This document shows, piece by piece, positions 42,253 to 51,180 of a stretch of DNA of 64,000 nt. The stretch lies in the NCBI RefSeq assembly GCF_002013375.1, contig NZ_MAEW01000018.1:62001-126000 (forward strand). Reading direction: 5' to 3'. Source of the stretch: Mycobacterium sp. D16Q13. GTDB lineage: Bacteria; Actinomycetota; Actinomycetes; Mycobacteriales; Mycobacteriaceae. Below the pieces are notes generated by a model. It was not told the origin of the DNA and did not search any database. It saw nothing but the letters and a program-made list of their open reading frames with translations. A program made the position numbers and the translations under genes. Each line of letters begins with the position of its first letter. The first letter of the stretch is position 1.

Positions 42253-44513
42253 TGACGATGTCACTACATCCGGCGAAGACTCACGGTATCGAGTTAGACA
42301 TCGGAGGGATGACCTGCGCGTCCTGCGCAAACAGGATCGAGCGCAAGCTGAACAAACTGGACGGCGTAGATGCCACGGTTAACTACGCCACCGAGAAGGC
42401 GACAATTTCTGCGCCGGAAGGATATGCCCCTGAATTATTGGTCGCTGAGATAGAAAAGACTGGCTACACCGCATCGCTGGCGCTTTCTGCTCGTCATCGC
42501 ACAGACCCAGATCGTGAACCCAACGGGGCAGTCTCAGAGCTACTGTCTTTGCGGAACCGGTTGCTTGGTGCCATCGTGCTGTCGGTCCCGGTCATCGCCC
42601 TGGCGATGCTGCCCGCCCTGCAATTTACTTACTGGCAGTGGGCTTCGCTCGTGTTGGCGTCGCCAGTTGTTGTATGGGCTGCCTGGCCGTTTCATAAGGC
42701 GGCGTGGGCCAACCTTCGTCATGGCGCAGCGACGATGGACACATTGATTTCGGTCGGCACCATCAGCGCGTACGCGTGGTCGCTGTATGCGATGTTTCTG
42801 GGTACGGCAGGCACACCCGGCATGACACATGGGTTTTCTCTGACGATTCAACCGTCTGACGGCGCAGCAAATATATATCTTGAGGCAGCTGCCGGGGTCA
42901 CCACCTTCGTCCTGGCAGGTCGATACTTCGAAAAGCGCTCCAAGAGGGAAGCCGGTGCGGCGTTGCGAGCCTTGCTTGAGCTCGGCGCCAAAGAAGTCTC
43001 AATCTTGCGAGACGGAATGGAGAGCAAGGTCCTGGTCGACGAGCTAGTCGTCGGTGATCTGTTTGTTGTCCGTCCAGGTGAAAAGATCGCCACCGACGGC
43101 GCCGTGGTGTCCGGCGTCTCTGCAGTGGACGCGTCGATGTTGACCGGCGAGTCCGTTCCTGTCGAAGTGGCCGAGGGTGACCTTGTCTCGGGGGGCACTC
43201 TCAACACCAGTGGCCAGGTAGTAGTGCGGGCCACTCGGGTGGGGACGCACACACAGCTGGCTCAGATGGCCAAACTGGTCGAGGCTGCGCAAACCGGCAA
43301 AGCGAACGTGCAACGCCTCGCCGACCGTATCTCAGGCGTGTTCGTACCGATCGTCATCACGATCGCCACGATTACCCTTGGCGCGTGGCTTGGCGCCGGG
43401 TTCCCGGTGTCTGCAGCGTTCACCGCGGCCGTTGCTGTACTCGTGATCGCCTGCCCGTGTGCCCTAGGCCTCGCCACGCCGACAGCCTTGCTCGTCGGCA
43501 CTGGACGAGGGGCACAGATGGGCGTTCTCATCAAGGGGCCCGAGGTGCTGGAGTCCACCCGTAGAGCCGACACCGTGGTGCTGGACAAAACGGGCACTGT
43601 GACGACCGGGAAGATGGCCCTCGTCGAGGTGCTCTCCGCGCCGGGCACCGATCGGGCCGAGGTTCTCAGACTGTCGGGTGCGCTCGAGAACGCCTCGGAG
43701 CATCCGATTGGGCAGGCGATTGCGCGAGCGGCCGCTGCCGAGATACGGGACCTGCCCACACCCACGGAGTTCACTAACGTGGAAGGCAGAGGTGTGCAGG
43801 GGATCGTGGACGGGCGTGCTGTGCTGGTCGGCCGCGAATCGCTGTTGGCAGACTGGTCGCAACATCTGACCGACGAGATGGCCAAAGCCAAGGCCGACGC
43901 GGAGCGCCAAGGCAAAACGGTTGTCGTCGCTGGGTGGGATGGGCAGGCCCGAGGTCTCCTGGTAGTCGCTGACACCGTGAAGCCGACCAGTTTTCAAGCC
44001 GTTGCCGAGTTGCGCAAGCTTGGCTTGACCCCCGTTCTACTGACCGGAGATAACGCTGCAGTCGCACACCGGATTGCTGCCGAGGTCGGTATCGAGGAAG
44101 TAATCGCCGAAGTGCTCCCCATGGACAAAATGAGTGTTGTCGCTCAGCTCCAGGCCGAGGGCAAGGTTGTGGCCATGGTTGGCGACGGCGTCAACGATGC
44201 GCCTGCGCTTGCTCAGGCCGATCTTGGCCTGGCGATGGGCACGGGCACTGATGTCGCTATTGAAGCTGCTGACATCACGTTGGTACGTGGGGACTTGCTG
44301 AGTGCTGTCGATGCCATTCGGCTGTCGCGCAGAACGCTTGGCACTATTAAGTCCAATCTATTCTGGGCATTCGCATACAACGTAGCCGCAATCCCAGTTG
44401 CTGCCATGGGGATGCTCAACCCCATGCTTGCCGGTGCAGCAATGGCGTTCTCCAGTGTGTTCGTGGTCGGAAACAGCCTCCGCTTGCGTGGCTTCAAGAG
44501 TATTTCTGCCTGA
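42252..44513 (+). CDS. copA: Copper-translocating P1B-type ATPase
   Basis: A 753-residue Cu(I)-efflux ATPase. N-terminal HMA domain with GMTCASC (about 18-24), then TGES in the actuator domain, the transmembrane metal site IACPCALGLATPT, phosphorylation DKTGTVTTG, ASEHPIGQAI, and GDGVNDAPAL. The last helices carry YNVAAIPVAA and AMAFSSVFVVGNSLRL, the Asn-Tyr and Met-Ser-Ser type residues of Cu(I) pumps. ATG 42252 overlaps the previous stop (TGATG). It pumps copper out of the cytosol and receives it from the HMA chaperone of the operon. A Cys-triplet microprotein follows before a strong terminator. Confidence 0.95.
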   Translation: MTMSLHPAKTHGIELDIGGMTCASCANRIERKLNKLDGVDATVNYATEKATISAPEGYAPELLVAEIEKTGYTASLALSARHRTDPDREPNGAVSELLSLRNRLLGAIVLSVPVIALAMLPALQFTYWQWASLVLASPVVVWAAWPFHKAAWANLRHGAATMDTLISVGTISAYAWSLYAMFLGTAGTPGMTHGFSLTIQPSDGAANIYLEAAAGVTTFVLAGRYFEKRSKREAGAALRALLELGAKEVSILRDGMESKVLVDELVVGDLFVVRPGEKIATDGAVVSGVSAVDASMLTGESVPVEVAEGDLVSGGTLNTSGQVVVRATRVGTHTQLAQMAKLVEAAQTGKANVQRLADRISGVFVPIVITIATITLGAWLGAGFPVSAAFTAAVAVLVIACPCALGLATPTALLVGTGRGAQMGVLIKGPEVLESTRRADTVVLDKTGTVTTGKMALVEVLSAPGTDRAEVLRLSGALENASEHPIGQAIARAAAAEIRDLPTPTEFTNVEGRGVQGIVDGRAVLVGRESLLADWSQHLTDEMAKAKADAERQGKTVVVAGWDGQARGLLVVADTVKPTSFQAVAELRKLGLTPVLLTGDNAAVAHRIAAEVGIEEVIAEVLPMDKMSVVAQLQAEGKVVAMVGDGVNDAPALAQADLGLAMGTGTDVAIEAADITLVRGDLLSAVDAIRLSRRTLGTIKSNLFWAFAYNVAAIPVAAMGMLNPMLAGAAMAFSSVFVVGNSLRLRGFKSISA

Positions 44514-44560
44514 AGGCGCAATCGATGGTTCCAAATAATAGAGGGAAAGGTAGCTATAAC

Positions 44561-44686
44561 ATGCCCGAAAATGACAAGCGGGGAATGCCCGATGTCGAAT
44601 CCAGTACCGGCTCATCGTGCTGTTGCGGCGGTTCCGCTGACAGTAAAGCTGACGAATCGGTTAAGGAGGATGTCAGCGGCGAGTGA
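44561..44686 (+). CDS. 41-residue Cys-triplet microprotein in the copper operon
   Basis: A very short gene with ATG 44561 and a GAGGGAAAGG ribosome site, 47 bases after the copA stop and before the terminator at 44720. The product is acidic and Ser-rich with one CCCGG cluster (residues 20-24) and no other cysteines. Its place in the copper operon and the cysteine cluster suggest Cu(I) binding, storage or delivery. It is shorter than mycobacterial metallothionein MymT and not obviously related to it. No hydrophobic segment is present, so it should be cytosolic. Coding status rests on the ribosome site, context and composition. Confidence 0.6.
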   Translation: MPENDKRGMPDVESSTGSSCCCGGSADSKADESVKEDVSGE

Positions 44687-44719
44687 GTAGGAGCCGGGAG
44701 CCCTAGATCACTGAACTGG

Positions 44720-44762
44720 AAAGAGGCCAGGAACTCGAAAAGGGTTCCTGGCCTCTTTCTGT
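44720..44762 (+). terminator. Strong intrinsic terminator of the copper operon
   Basis: A 15-bp perfect stem (AAAGAGGCCAGGAAC at 44720-44734 with its complement at 44744-44758) and a 9-base loop, followed by TCTGT. It ends the operon after the Cys-triplet gene. Confidence 0.9.
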
Positions 44763-45271
44763 CCCGCGCCTGTGCTGCTCGCACGTTGATCCACGTCATC
44801 GGATGGCGCCATTGTCCGCACCCCGGTACGAGAAGGCCACCGCTGCGCCCATAACCAGTCGTGGCCGGCGCCGGGGTTGGGTTGGGGTGACACGGATCTT
44901 GTCATCGCTCGGCCTGTGGAGCAGGCCGAGCGATGACGCCTACCTGCCGACAATGAGATGGGGCTCTGCCCGGTCCGAGGAGCCGTGAGCCTTGATTACA
45001 CGGAGATGTCCTGTTGCCGGTGTGGGCCGTGCCGCCGGGCACACCGATCCTGACTGCAGCCCCGCAAGCCGGACTCGCGAGCGGGGGTGCAGCGTGCTGG
45101 AGACGGTCGGCGACCCGATGCCACCATGGCGGTCATGCAGATCGAAGCTCCAATGTTGCCTTATAGGGCTTTGCCCCGGCACGCGAGACTTCGGTATCGA
45201 CCCACCTGGGCCAGACATCGCTGGGGTGCGCTTCGTGAGAGGATCGACGTCTGGACGGTGCTCAGTGGTAG
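44763..45271. other. Gene-free stretch between convergent copper operon and mmpL
   Basis: No credible gene was found here; the short open frames on both strands have no family-like sequence. It contains the 16-bp hairpin at 44901-44937 and is otherwise unremarkable. Confidence 0.6.
44901..44937. terminator. Perfect 16-bp hairpin, terminator-like
   Basis: The stem GTCATCGCTCGGCCTG (44901-44916) pairs with 44922-44937 around the loop TGGAG. There is no T run on either side. It lies 335 bases beyond the mmpL stop, between convergent units, so it may be a bidirectional terminator or a relic. Confidence 0.55.
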
Positions 45272-48109
45272 TTATCTCTCGACGGTCGTAAGTCGGGATG
45301 GGACGTCCGACGTCACTCGGTCAATGCGCTGTGGCCACCAGAACCATCGGCCGAGGAGCCGGGCAATAGCCGGCACCATGAAGGCGCGCACAACCAACGT
45401 GTCGAGCAGTAGGCCAATACAGATCGTGGACCCTACCTGCCCAACCGTCCGCAGGTCGCTGACTACCATCGCCAACATGGTGAAGGCGAACACCACTCCC
45501 GCGGTGGTCACCACCCCGCCCGTGCCCCCCATGGCGCGCACCAAGCCGGTCTTGAATCCTGCACTAACCTCTTCTTTCAACCGGGAAATCAGAAGTAGGT
45601 TGTAGTCAGACCCTACGGCCACCAAGATAATGAAAGAGATCGGAAGAACCAGCCAGTTCAGATCCTTTCCGAGAAGGTGTTGCCAAATTAAAACGGACAA
45701 CCCAAAAGCTCCTGCGAAGGAAAACACCACTGTGCCGAGAATGACAATGGCGGCAGCGAAGCTTCGGATGATCACCAGCATGATGATAAATATCAGGGCC
45801 AGAGCGGCTATTGCGGCAATGACAAGGTCGTATTTTGCGCCGTCCTTGATATCCCAGAAATTAGTTGCAGACCCGCCAATGTATACATTCGCGCCGGCTA
45901 AGGTGGTGCCCTTTACGGATTCGCGGGCAGTTTCATAGACCGACTGGGCGCGCTCTATGCCTTCTTTCGACATGGCTTCGCCTTGGTGGGTGACAATGTA
46001 CCGTGCTGATTTTCCATCTGGAGAGACGAAGAACTTCAAGGCAATTTGAAAATCCGGATTATCAAAGGCTTCCGGTGGCAGGTAGAAGAAGTCGTCGTTC
46101 TTCGCCGCATCGAAACTTCTTCCTAGATCTCGCATGTTGCCAGCAAGATCAGAAAATTGCGGCATGAGTGCTTGAAAAGTACTCTGCATCGTAAGTAGCA
46201 ATGTCTGCATACGGGATGTGTTGTCGAGCATGTTGCCGAACTGATCGGCCATCTTCGGCAACGCCGACGCAAGAACTCCCGAGCTCGTCACCGAGTTGTC
46301 CATCTCGTCGACCATCTTGTCTAGACCGTCCATGAGATCAAAAACAGACCGCAAGGCCCCGCAGATCGGGATATTGAAGCAGTTCTTCTCCCAATAGAAA
46401 TAGTTCCGTAGAGGTCTAAAGAAGTCATCGGCAGTTGCCAGTTGATCCCGCATCTGCCCGGCGATGTCTCGCATCGCCTTCGATGTATCGTGCCCCATTG
46501 CGGCAGCGGCGGCTTGCTCGTTAGTTAAAGCTTGCATACGGCGAGTAAGAGCGAGCATATTCGTGAGGGTGTCCGACATTTTCGTCATATCGGCCATGCG
46601 ATCATCTATGAAACGCATATTTTGCCCGATTTTACTGCCCATGTACCCGAGCGAGAAGGGTAAGGAAGTGTTTTCCAGTGGAGTTCCCAATGGGCGGGTA
46701 ACGCTTTGCACCATCGCGACTCCAGGCACCCGGAACACATTCTTCGCTACCCTATCGAGTGCCAGCATGTCGGTAGAGTTCCGCAAATCATGGTCCGACT
46801 CTATGAGAAGCATTTCGGGGGAAAGTTTACTCTGTGGAAAGTGTCTATCTGCAGCCTGATACCCGAAATTTGAGAGAGTATTCGAGGGCTGATGTTCCCG
46901 CTCGTTGTAACTAATCCGTAGCGTTGGCAGTGTAATCACGCCAACAAGGACAGCAGCGCAACTGGCAACCAGGATTGGAACGGGCCATCTGACAACACTG
47001 GTCCCAATTCGGCGCCAACGCCGAGTCTTGATTGGCCGCTTGGCATCGAACCACCCGAAGCGGCTTCCCACGGTCAAGAGCGCAGGACCTAGGGTCAGCG
47101 CCGCTGACACAGCAACGAGCATGCCTAAAGCGGAGGGTATCCCCATCGTGCGGAAGTAGTTGAGCCGGGTGAAACTTAAGCAGAATGTTGCTCCGGCAAT
47201 CGCGAGACCCGAGCCTAGTATCACAGGTACTACACCGCTGAATGCTGTGTAGTATGCGGATTCTCTATCTTCGCCGCGTTGTCGTGCTTCTTGATAGCGG
47301 CCAAATAGGAATATTCCGTAATCCGTGCCCGCACCGATGACTAGCGACACCAGCATTGAAGTAGTAAATGCTGAAACCTGTGATACACCAAGGTTCCCGA
47401 AAAGTGCCGCAATCCCTCGGCTTGACATTAGCTCGATAATGACGGTGACCAAGATCGTGAGCGCTGTAGCGATGGATCGATACACAATGAGAAGGATTGC
47501 CGTAATCATCACGAGAGTGGCGAGCATCAGCCGATTCAGGCTTTCATCGGCGGTCCGAAGTGAATCCGTGGCAAGTGGTGCAGCCCCCGTGACATATGAC
47601 TTCAGCCCTTGGGGAAGGGGGATGTCGCTCACTATCTCTCGAACGGCGTCTATGGATTCGTTGCCGAGCGCAGCACCGGTGCTACCGGCAAGACGAATGA
47701 GAACATAGGATGCCTTGCCGTCCGCACTCTGGTTTCCCGCTGCTGTTGTGGGGTTTCCCCAGAGATCCATGATGTATTGCACATGTTCTCTATCTTCCGA
47801 TAAGTGCTTCAGCACGTTGTCGTAGTAACGGTGAGCCTCATCGCCGAGGGGGTTCTCGCCCTCCAGCACGATCATGGCTACGCTATTGCTGTCGGATTCC
47901 TTGAATAACTCACCAATCCGGATCATCGCTGTGGACGACGGTGCATCATCGGGAACCAATGGCACTGCACGCTGATTTACAACTACTTCTAACGGCGGTA
48001 CGGCGCCGTTAAGTGCGAGCATTATCAAGACCCACAACACCATTATTGGTATTGATAGTTTCCGGACAATTTTTGCGAACAGCGGACGCTTCATATGCGT
48101 GTGGCTCAT
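45272..48109 (-). CDS. mmpL: MmpL-family RND transporter
   Basis: A 945-residue inner-membrane RND transporter of the mycobacterial MmpL4/5 type. It has an N-terminal helix (about 18-38), a first extracytoplasmic domain, five helices with GAGTDYGIFLFGRYQEAR (about 268), a large second domain (about 400-740) with heptad-like helices, and a final helix bundle containing VAVGSDYNLLLISRLKEE. The two GxDY motifs are the proton-relay residues of the family. Codon use is visibly AT-richer than in neighbouring genes, suggesting later acquisition. It overlaps mmpS by ATGA. It probably exports a siderophore, lipid or metallophore. The copper boxes upstream point to a copper-linked cargo. Confidence 0.95.
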   Translation of the reverse strand: MSHTHMKRPLFAKIVRKLSIPIMVLWVLIMLALNGAVPPLEVVVNQRAVPLVPDDAPSSTAMIRIGELFKESDSNSVAMIVLEGENPLGDEAHRYYDNVLKHLSEDREHVQYIMDLWGNPTTAAGNQSADGKASYVLIRLAGSTGAALGNESIDAVREIVSDIPLPQGLKSYVTGAAPLATDSLRTADESLNRLMLATLVMITAILLIVYRSIATALTILVTVIIELMSSRGIAALFGNLGVSQVSAFTTSMLVSLVIGAGTDYGIFLFGRYQEARQRGEDRESAYYTAFSGVVPVILGSGLAIAGATFCLSFTRLNYFRTMGIPSALGMLVAVSAALTLGPALLTVGSRFGWFDAKRPIKTRRWRRIGTSVVRWPVPILVASCAAVLVGVITLPTLRISYNEREHQPSNTLSNFGYQAADRHFPQSKLSPEMLLIESDHDLRNSTDMLALDRVAKNVFRVPGVAMVQSVTRPLGTPLENTSLPFSLGYMGSKIGQNMRFIDDRMADMTKMSDTLTNMLALTRRMQALTNEQAAAAAMGHDTSKAMRDIAGQMRDQLATADDFFRPLRNYFYWEKNCFNIPICGALRSVFDLMDGLDKMVDEMDNSVTSSGVLASALPKMADQFGNMLDNTSRMQTLLLTMQSTFQALMPQFSDLAGNMRDLGRSFDAAKNDDFFYLPPEAFDNPDFQIALKFFVSPDGKSARYIVTHQGEAMSKEGIERAQSVYETARESVKGTTLAGANVYIGGSATNFWDIKDGAKYDLVIAAIAALALIFIIMLVIIRSFAAAIVILGTVVFSFAGAFGLSVLIWQHLLGKDLNWLVLPISFIILVAVGSDYNLLLISRLKEEVSAGFKTGLVRAMGGTGGVVTTAGVVFAFTMLAMVVSDLRTVGQVGSTICIGLLLDTLVVRAFMVPAIARLLGRWFWWPQRIDRVTSDVPSRLTTVER

Positions 48110-48543
48110 GCGGACAACACCGTGCAGGAGACGGCCGCGTGTTCGGCGGTTGAAGTGTGTTCCGAACGAGCCACACCATTAACCTTTATGCGGCACCCGA
48201 CATAGTTGCCATCAGTCTGCACCATGATGCTCGCAACTGCTGCCGTCTTAACTGTTGTTTCCGTGTGGGACCACGGCAATGCGGTGATATCCACCTGGTT
48301 TGGCAGTGTCTCCACGTCAAGATAGTTGAGACTTCCCGATTGCCGTACATCTCCGAAGACTTCGTACGTGATGTTCTTTGGGTTGAATTTGACGATTTGG
48401 GAGCCGATTCCGGGGACTGCAGTGGAGGGCTCGCGGCCTGCGCCGAATCTTCCACGTACCTGCCAAACCGACGCGCCGGCGACCGCTAACACGATCAAGA
48501 CGGCGAGGCCAAGCCATGTCCGTTTGAGAGACGAGAACAACAT
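48106..48543 (-). CDS. mmpS: MmpS-family accessory protein
   Basis: A 145-residue membrane-anchored partner of MmpL. One N-terminal helix (about 10-30) is followed by a beta-sandwich domain. It has the family-typical ITYEVFGDVRQSGSLNYLD, LPWSHTETTVKT and GCRIKVNGVARSEHTS, and two cysteines likely forming a disulfide (GCRI and VSCTV). It is the first gene of the pair and overlaps mmpL by four bases. Its promoter region contains one exact and one degenerate copper box (48694-48778). Confidence 0.95.
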   Translation of the reverse strand: MLFSSLKRTWLGLAVLIVLAVAGASVWQVRGRFGAGREPSTAVPGIGSQIVKFNPKNITYEVFGDVRQSGSLNYLDVETLPNQVDITALPWSHTETTVKTAAVASIMVQTDGNYVGCRIKVNGVARSEHTSTAEHAAVSCTVLSA

Positions 48544-49094
48544 CGTGATTACCCCTCGCAGTTAGCTCAGAATCGAACGACGAACTGTTCCGACCCTCGA
48601 GTTGGGGTCGGAGTTCTGTGGCGGTCGAGGCCTAGCCAAGGCTCCGTCATCTCGTGATTCCGGAGGGGCGACGGCCAGTCCGATAGGAACCCTATACTGG
48701 TATGGGGTATATAACAAGTGGCCATGTCGCTTGCCTGGCGGCGGGCATGAGCCCTGTTCATATACCCCCAATGGGTATGATTGACGCGGAACGTCGCTTC
48801 CGTGCCGAGTAATGGGATGGTCCGCTGGGGTGTGTGCGTATGATCCAGGACTCGTACGGTGTCCAGAGTCGGAGAACGCTCTTCGGCGAGGGGTTCGCTC
48901 ACGCGCGGACATAGAAGTTCGGCGAATGAGTAGGTTTGCCGGTGGGCGGCAACTCACACGAGCTTTGAGCGCGGTACCTGCGATCGCATACGGTCGGTGG
49001 TACCTATCTGGGGTCCCTGTCTAGGGCATGAGAGATCTCCGACGAAGTGAATCGCTTCAGACACGAACCCGGGCGGCGGGGTCCGGGTGGTGAG
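48544..49094. other. Promoter-containing stretch upstream of mmpS
   Basis: No gene that I can support. It carries the two copper-box-like repeats annotated separately and a TATA-rich element near 48705-48715. The rest, up to the SRPBCC pseudogene, shows nothing recognisable. Confidence 0.55.
48694..48778 (-). promoter_or_regulatory. Copper-box pair upstream of mmpS-mmpL
   Basis: An exact TACCC-N5-GGGTA repeat at 48762-48778 (arms ATACCC/GGGTAT) matches the boxes of the copper operon. A degenerate copy at 48694-48710 (left arm ATACTG, right arm GGGTAT) is centred 68 bases away. That is twice the 34-base spacing at the copper operon. The nearest gene in the fitting orientation is mmpS, 219 bases from the exact box. 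Confidence 0.6.
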
Positions 49095-49617
49095 TCAGGG
49101 CGCCATCGTCGTCGACAGGCCAAAGAGCCGACGAATCAACAGCACTTGAAGGCCCCATCGATGTGGACGCGTGGCGGTCCCGGTGATGGAGCGTTCGAGG
49201 TGGTCAAGAAGCTGTTCGATGACGGCGTCATGCGCCGGGACCACGAGCGCGGCGAGTTTGATCCAATCACTGAAACCGCATTCAAGGTCGAGGGTGTGCG
49301 CCGAACCAGCACTCCGGCACGGCGGGGCGCCGCCTCGAAGACATGCCTGCCGTCGATGAGGTTCCCGTTCACGCTGTCGAAGGTGAATTCAACGAACCGT
49401 CGGGAAGTGTATGCGGTGCATGTGTATCCAAAATCATTGGGCTCCAATCGGCCCCGGGCCAGAGTTGATCCGTAGGCGATCTGAGGGTGGCGAACAACGG
49501 CTCGATTGCGTCGAGGTTTGTTCCTGGAAACAGCCGTTCGTGAACGTTTCTGACTCGCCAGCTGGGTACGGCACTGCGGCCAGTCCAACGGATGCGCGGA
49601 CGATGGAACGAGATCAT
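49095..49617 (-). pseudogene. SRPBCC-family gene remnant, two frameshifts
   Basis: Three minus-strand frames hold consecutive parts of one SRPBCC (START-like) protein. Frame one (around 49570-49450) gives RNVHERLFPGTNLDAIEPLF and TDQLWPGADWSPMI. Frame two gives FVEFTF, NLIDGRHVFEAAPRRAGVLV. Frame three gives HTLDLECGFSDWIKLAALV and HDAVIEQLLDHLERSITGTA before a stop at 49095. The order and spacing match mycobacterial SRPBCC proteins, except for missing residues at the first junction. At least two frameshifts and a small deletion make it non-functional. Confidence 0.7.
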
Positions 49618-49678
49618 GATCCCAAGTCAATCAGCCCGTCGGGAATGAACTCGGGTGCGGTGAGACTTCAATAGACAC

Positions 49679-50467
49679 GTGAACATCGACCTGACTGGTA
49701 AGACCGCGTTAGTCACTGGGTCCACGCAGGGCATCGGACTGGAAATCGTTCGGCAGCTTGCCGCCAGTGGTGCGCGGGCCGTGGTGAATGGGCGCTCGCA
49801 GGACCGCGTGGAAGAGGCGATTGCCGAAATTGGGCTTCAGAACGGCACTGTTATCGGAGTCGCCGCGGACGTTTCGACTGCCGAGGGGGTGGAGCTGCTC
49901 CGCGAGCAGCTCCCCGAGGTGGACATCCTGGTCAACAACTTGGGCATCTTTGGTGCCGTACCGGCGCGTGAGATCACCGATGAACAGTGGCGGAACTACT
50001 TCGAGGTGAATGTGCTGTCTGCCGTGCGCCTTATCCGGGCGTACTTGCCGGGGATGATCGAGGCGGGATGGGGTCGCATCATTCAAATTGCCAGTGACTC
50101 TGCGATTGTCATCCCGCAGGAGATGATCCACTACGGCGTCTCCAAGACTGCGTTGTTGGGGGTGACGCGTGGGTTCGCGAAGGATGCGGCCGGCTCTGGT
50201 GTCACCGTCAACTCGGTCATCGCCGGACCCACGCACACCGCGGGCGTGGAGGACTTCGTCTATCAGCTTGTCGACAAGTCGCTGCCCTGGGATGAGGCAC
50301 AGCGTGAATTCATGAAGAAGCATCGGCCACAGTCGTTACTGCAGCGCTTGATCGAGCCGGTGGAGATCGCCAACCTGGTCGCCTACCTCAGCTCCCCGTT
50401 CGCTTCTGCCACGACGGGCGCCGCGGTTCGTGCCGACGGCGGGTACGTGGATTCGATCCTGCCTTAG
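49679..50467 (+). CDS. Short-chain dehydrogenase/reductase
   Basis: A 262-residue SDR with TGSTQGIG (about 13), NNLGIFG in place of NNAG, IASDSA with the catalytic Ser, and YGVSKTALLG Tyr/Lys (about 152-156). It ends with the usual TGAAVRADGGYV. The insertion VEDFVYQLVDKSLPWDEAQREF before the last strand is typical of oxidoreductases acting on bulky substrates. Substrate unknown. GTG 49679 has no clear ribosome site. It runs convergently into a TetR gene with overlapping stops (TTAG). Confidence 0.88.
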   Translation: MNIDLTGKTALVTGSTQGIGLEIVRQLAASGARAVVNGRSQDRVEEAIAEIGLQNGTVIGVAADVSTAEGVELLREQLPEVDILVNNLGIFGAVPAREITDEQWRNYFEVNVLSAVRLIRAYLPGMIEAGWGRIIQIASDSAIVIPQEMIHYGVSKTALLGVTRGFAKDAAGSGVTVNSVIAGPTHTAGVEDFVYQLVDKSLPWDEAQREFMKKHRPQSLLQRLIEPVEIANLVAYLSSPFASATTGAAVRADGGYVDSILP

Positions 50468-51099
50468 CGGCCGGTGGTCGTTGTGGAGCGCGTTTCGTCG
50501 ATGTCCAAAACGGTGACGAGGGTGCGCACCCACCACTGTCGTTGTTGGCGGCCTCGTCTCGCGTCTGGTTCGAGAATGCCGGCGCTGCGGCGAAATGCCG
50601 CTCCGTAAGCAGCTTCCGTGGCAAGCGCCTGATGCAGGGCGGCGACGGCAAGACGCGTGTCATCGCGCGGTGGTCGGCGACCATGGGACGGCCTCCGGGC
50701 AGCATGGAGGGTATCGACGACGGGATTGAGTAGCCCGGCACCGTCATCGCGCCACCCGGCAGCGTGAAGGGCGATGGCCAGCTCCCCGTAGCCGTCTTCG
50801 TAGACATCTGCGATGCAATCCACCAACTCAGACACCTGTGCTCCGCGGCTGACCCAGTCTTGGGTGGCGTTGGTGACCGCGTCGCGGATCCGGGTACCGC
50901 CGTGGTGCAGCAGTGCGACGAGCAGACCGTCGCGATTCTTGAAGTGGTGAGCGACACCCGCATCGGTCATCCCGACGCGGGTGGCGACGGCGCGTACCTC
51001 GACGGCGTGCGGACCGGCCTCGACAAGAAGCTCCTCAGCGGCTTTGAGTATCAACGACTTCGCCTCGTCGGGGCGTCGGCGAGTTCGAGGCTGGCTCAT
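50464..51099 (-). CDS. TetR-family transcriptional regulator
   Basis: A 211-residue regulator with the helix-turn-helix VEVRAVATRVGMTDAGVAHHFKNRDGLL near residues 37-64, followed by an alpha-helical ligand domain. ATG 51099 (MSQPRTRRRPDEAK) is preferred over an upstream in-frame start. It is divergent from the DUF3237 gene, and a perfect inverted repeat lies between them at 51128-51148, so control of that gene and of itself is likely. Confidence 0.88.
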   Translation of the reverse strand: MSQPRTRRRPDEAKSLILKAAEELLVEAGPHAVEVRAVATRVGMTDAGVAHHFKNRDGLLVALLHHGGTRIRDAVTNATQDWVSRGAQVSELVDCIADVYEDGYGELAIALHAAGWRDDGAGLLNPVVDTLHAARRPSHGRRPPRDDTRLAVAALHQALATEAAYGAAFRRSAGILEPDARRGRQQRQWWVRTLVTVLDIDETRSTTTTGR

Positions 51100-51127
51100 G
51101 CGGAACAGTCTACCTTGACGTATCAAA

Positions 51128-51148
51128 GTATCAAGATTACCTTGATAC
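51128..51148. promoter_or_regulatory. Perfect inverted repeat, probable TetR operator
   Basis: Arms GTATCAAG (51128-51135) and CTTGATAC (51141-51148) are separated by ATTAC. A further half-like CTTGACGTATCAA lies just to the left. It sits in the 81-base divergent region between the TetR gene and the DUF3237 gene. Confidence 0.75.
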
Positions 51149-51180
51149 GGCGAGGTAATGCCACCGAATGGAGGTTAGTG

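Noticed and set aside
44803..45218. Open frames between the copper operon and mmpL
   Set aside because: No ribosome sites or recognisable motifs; one crosses the perfect hairpin.
48562..48957. Minus-strand open frame over the mmpS promoter region
   Set aside because: Arg/Pro-rich shadow-like sequence without a family pattern, and it would cover both copper boxes.
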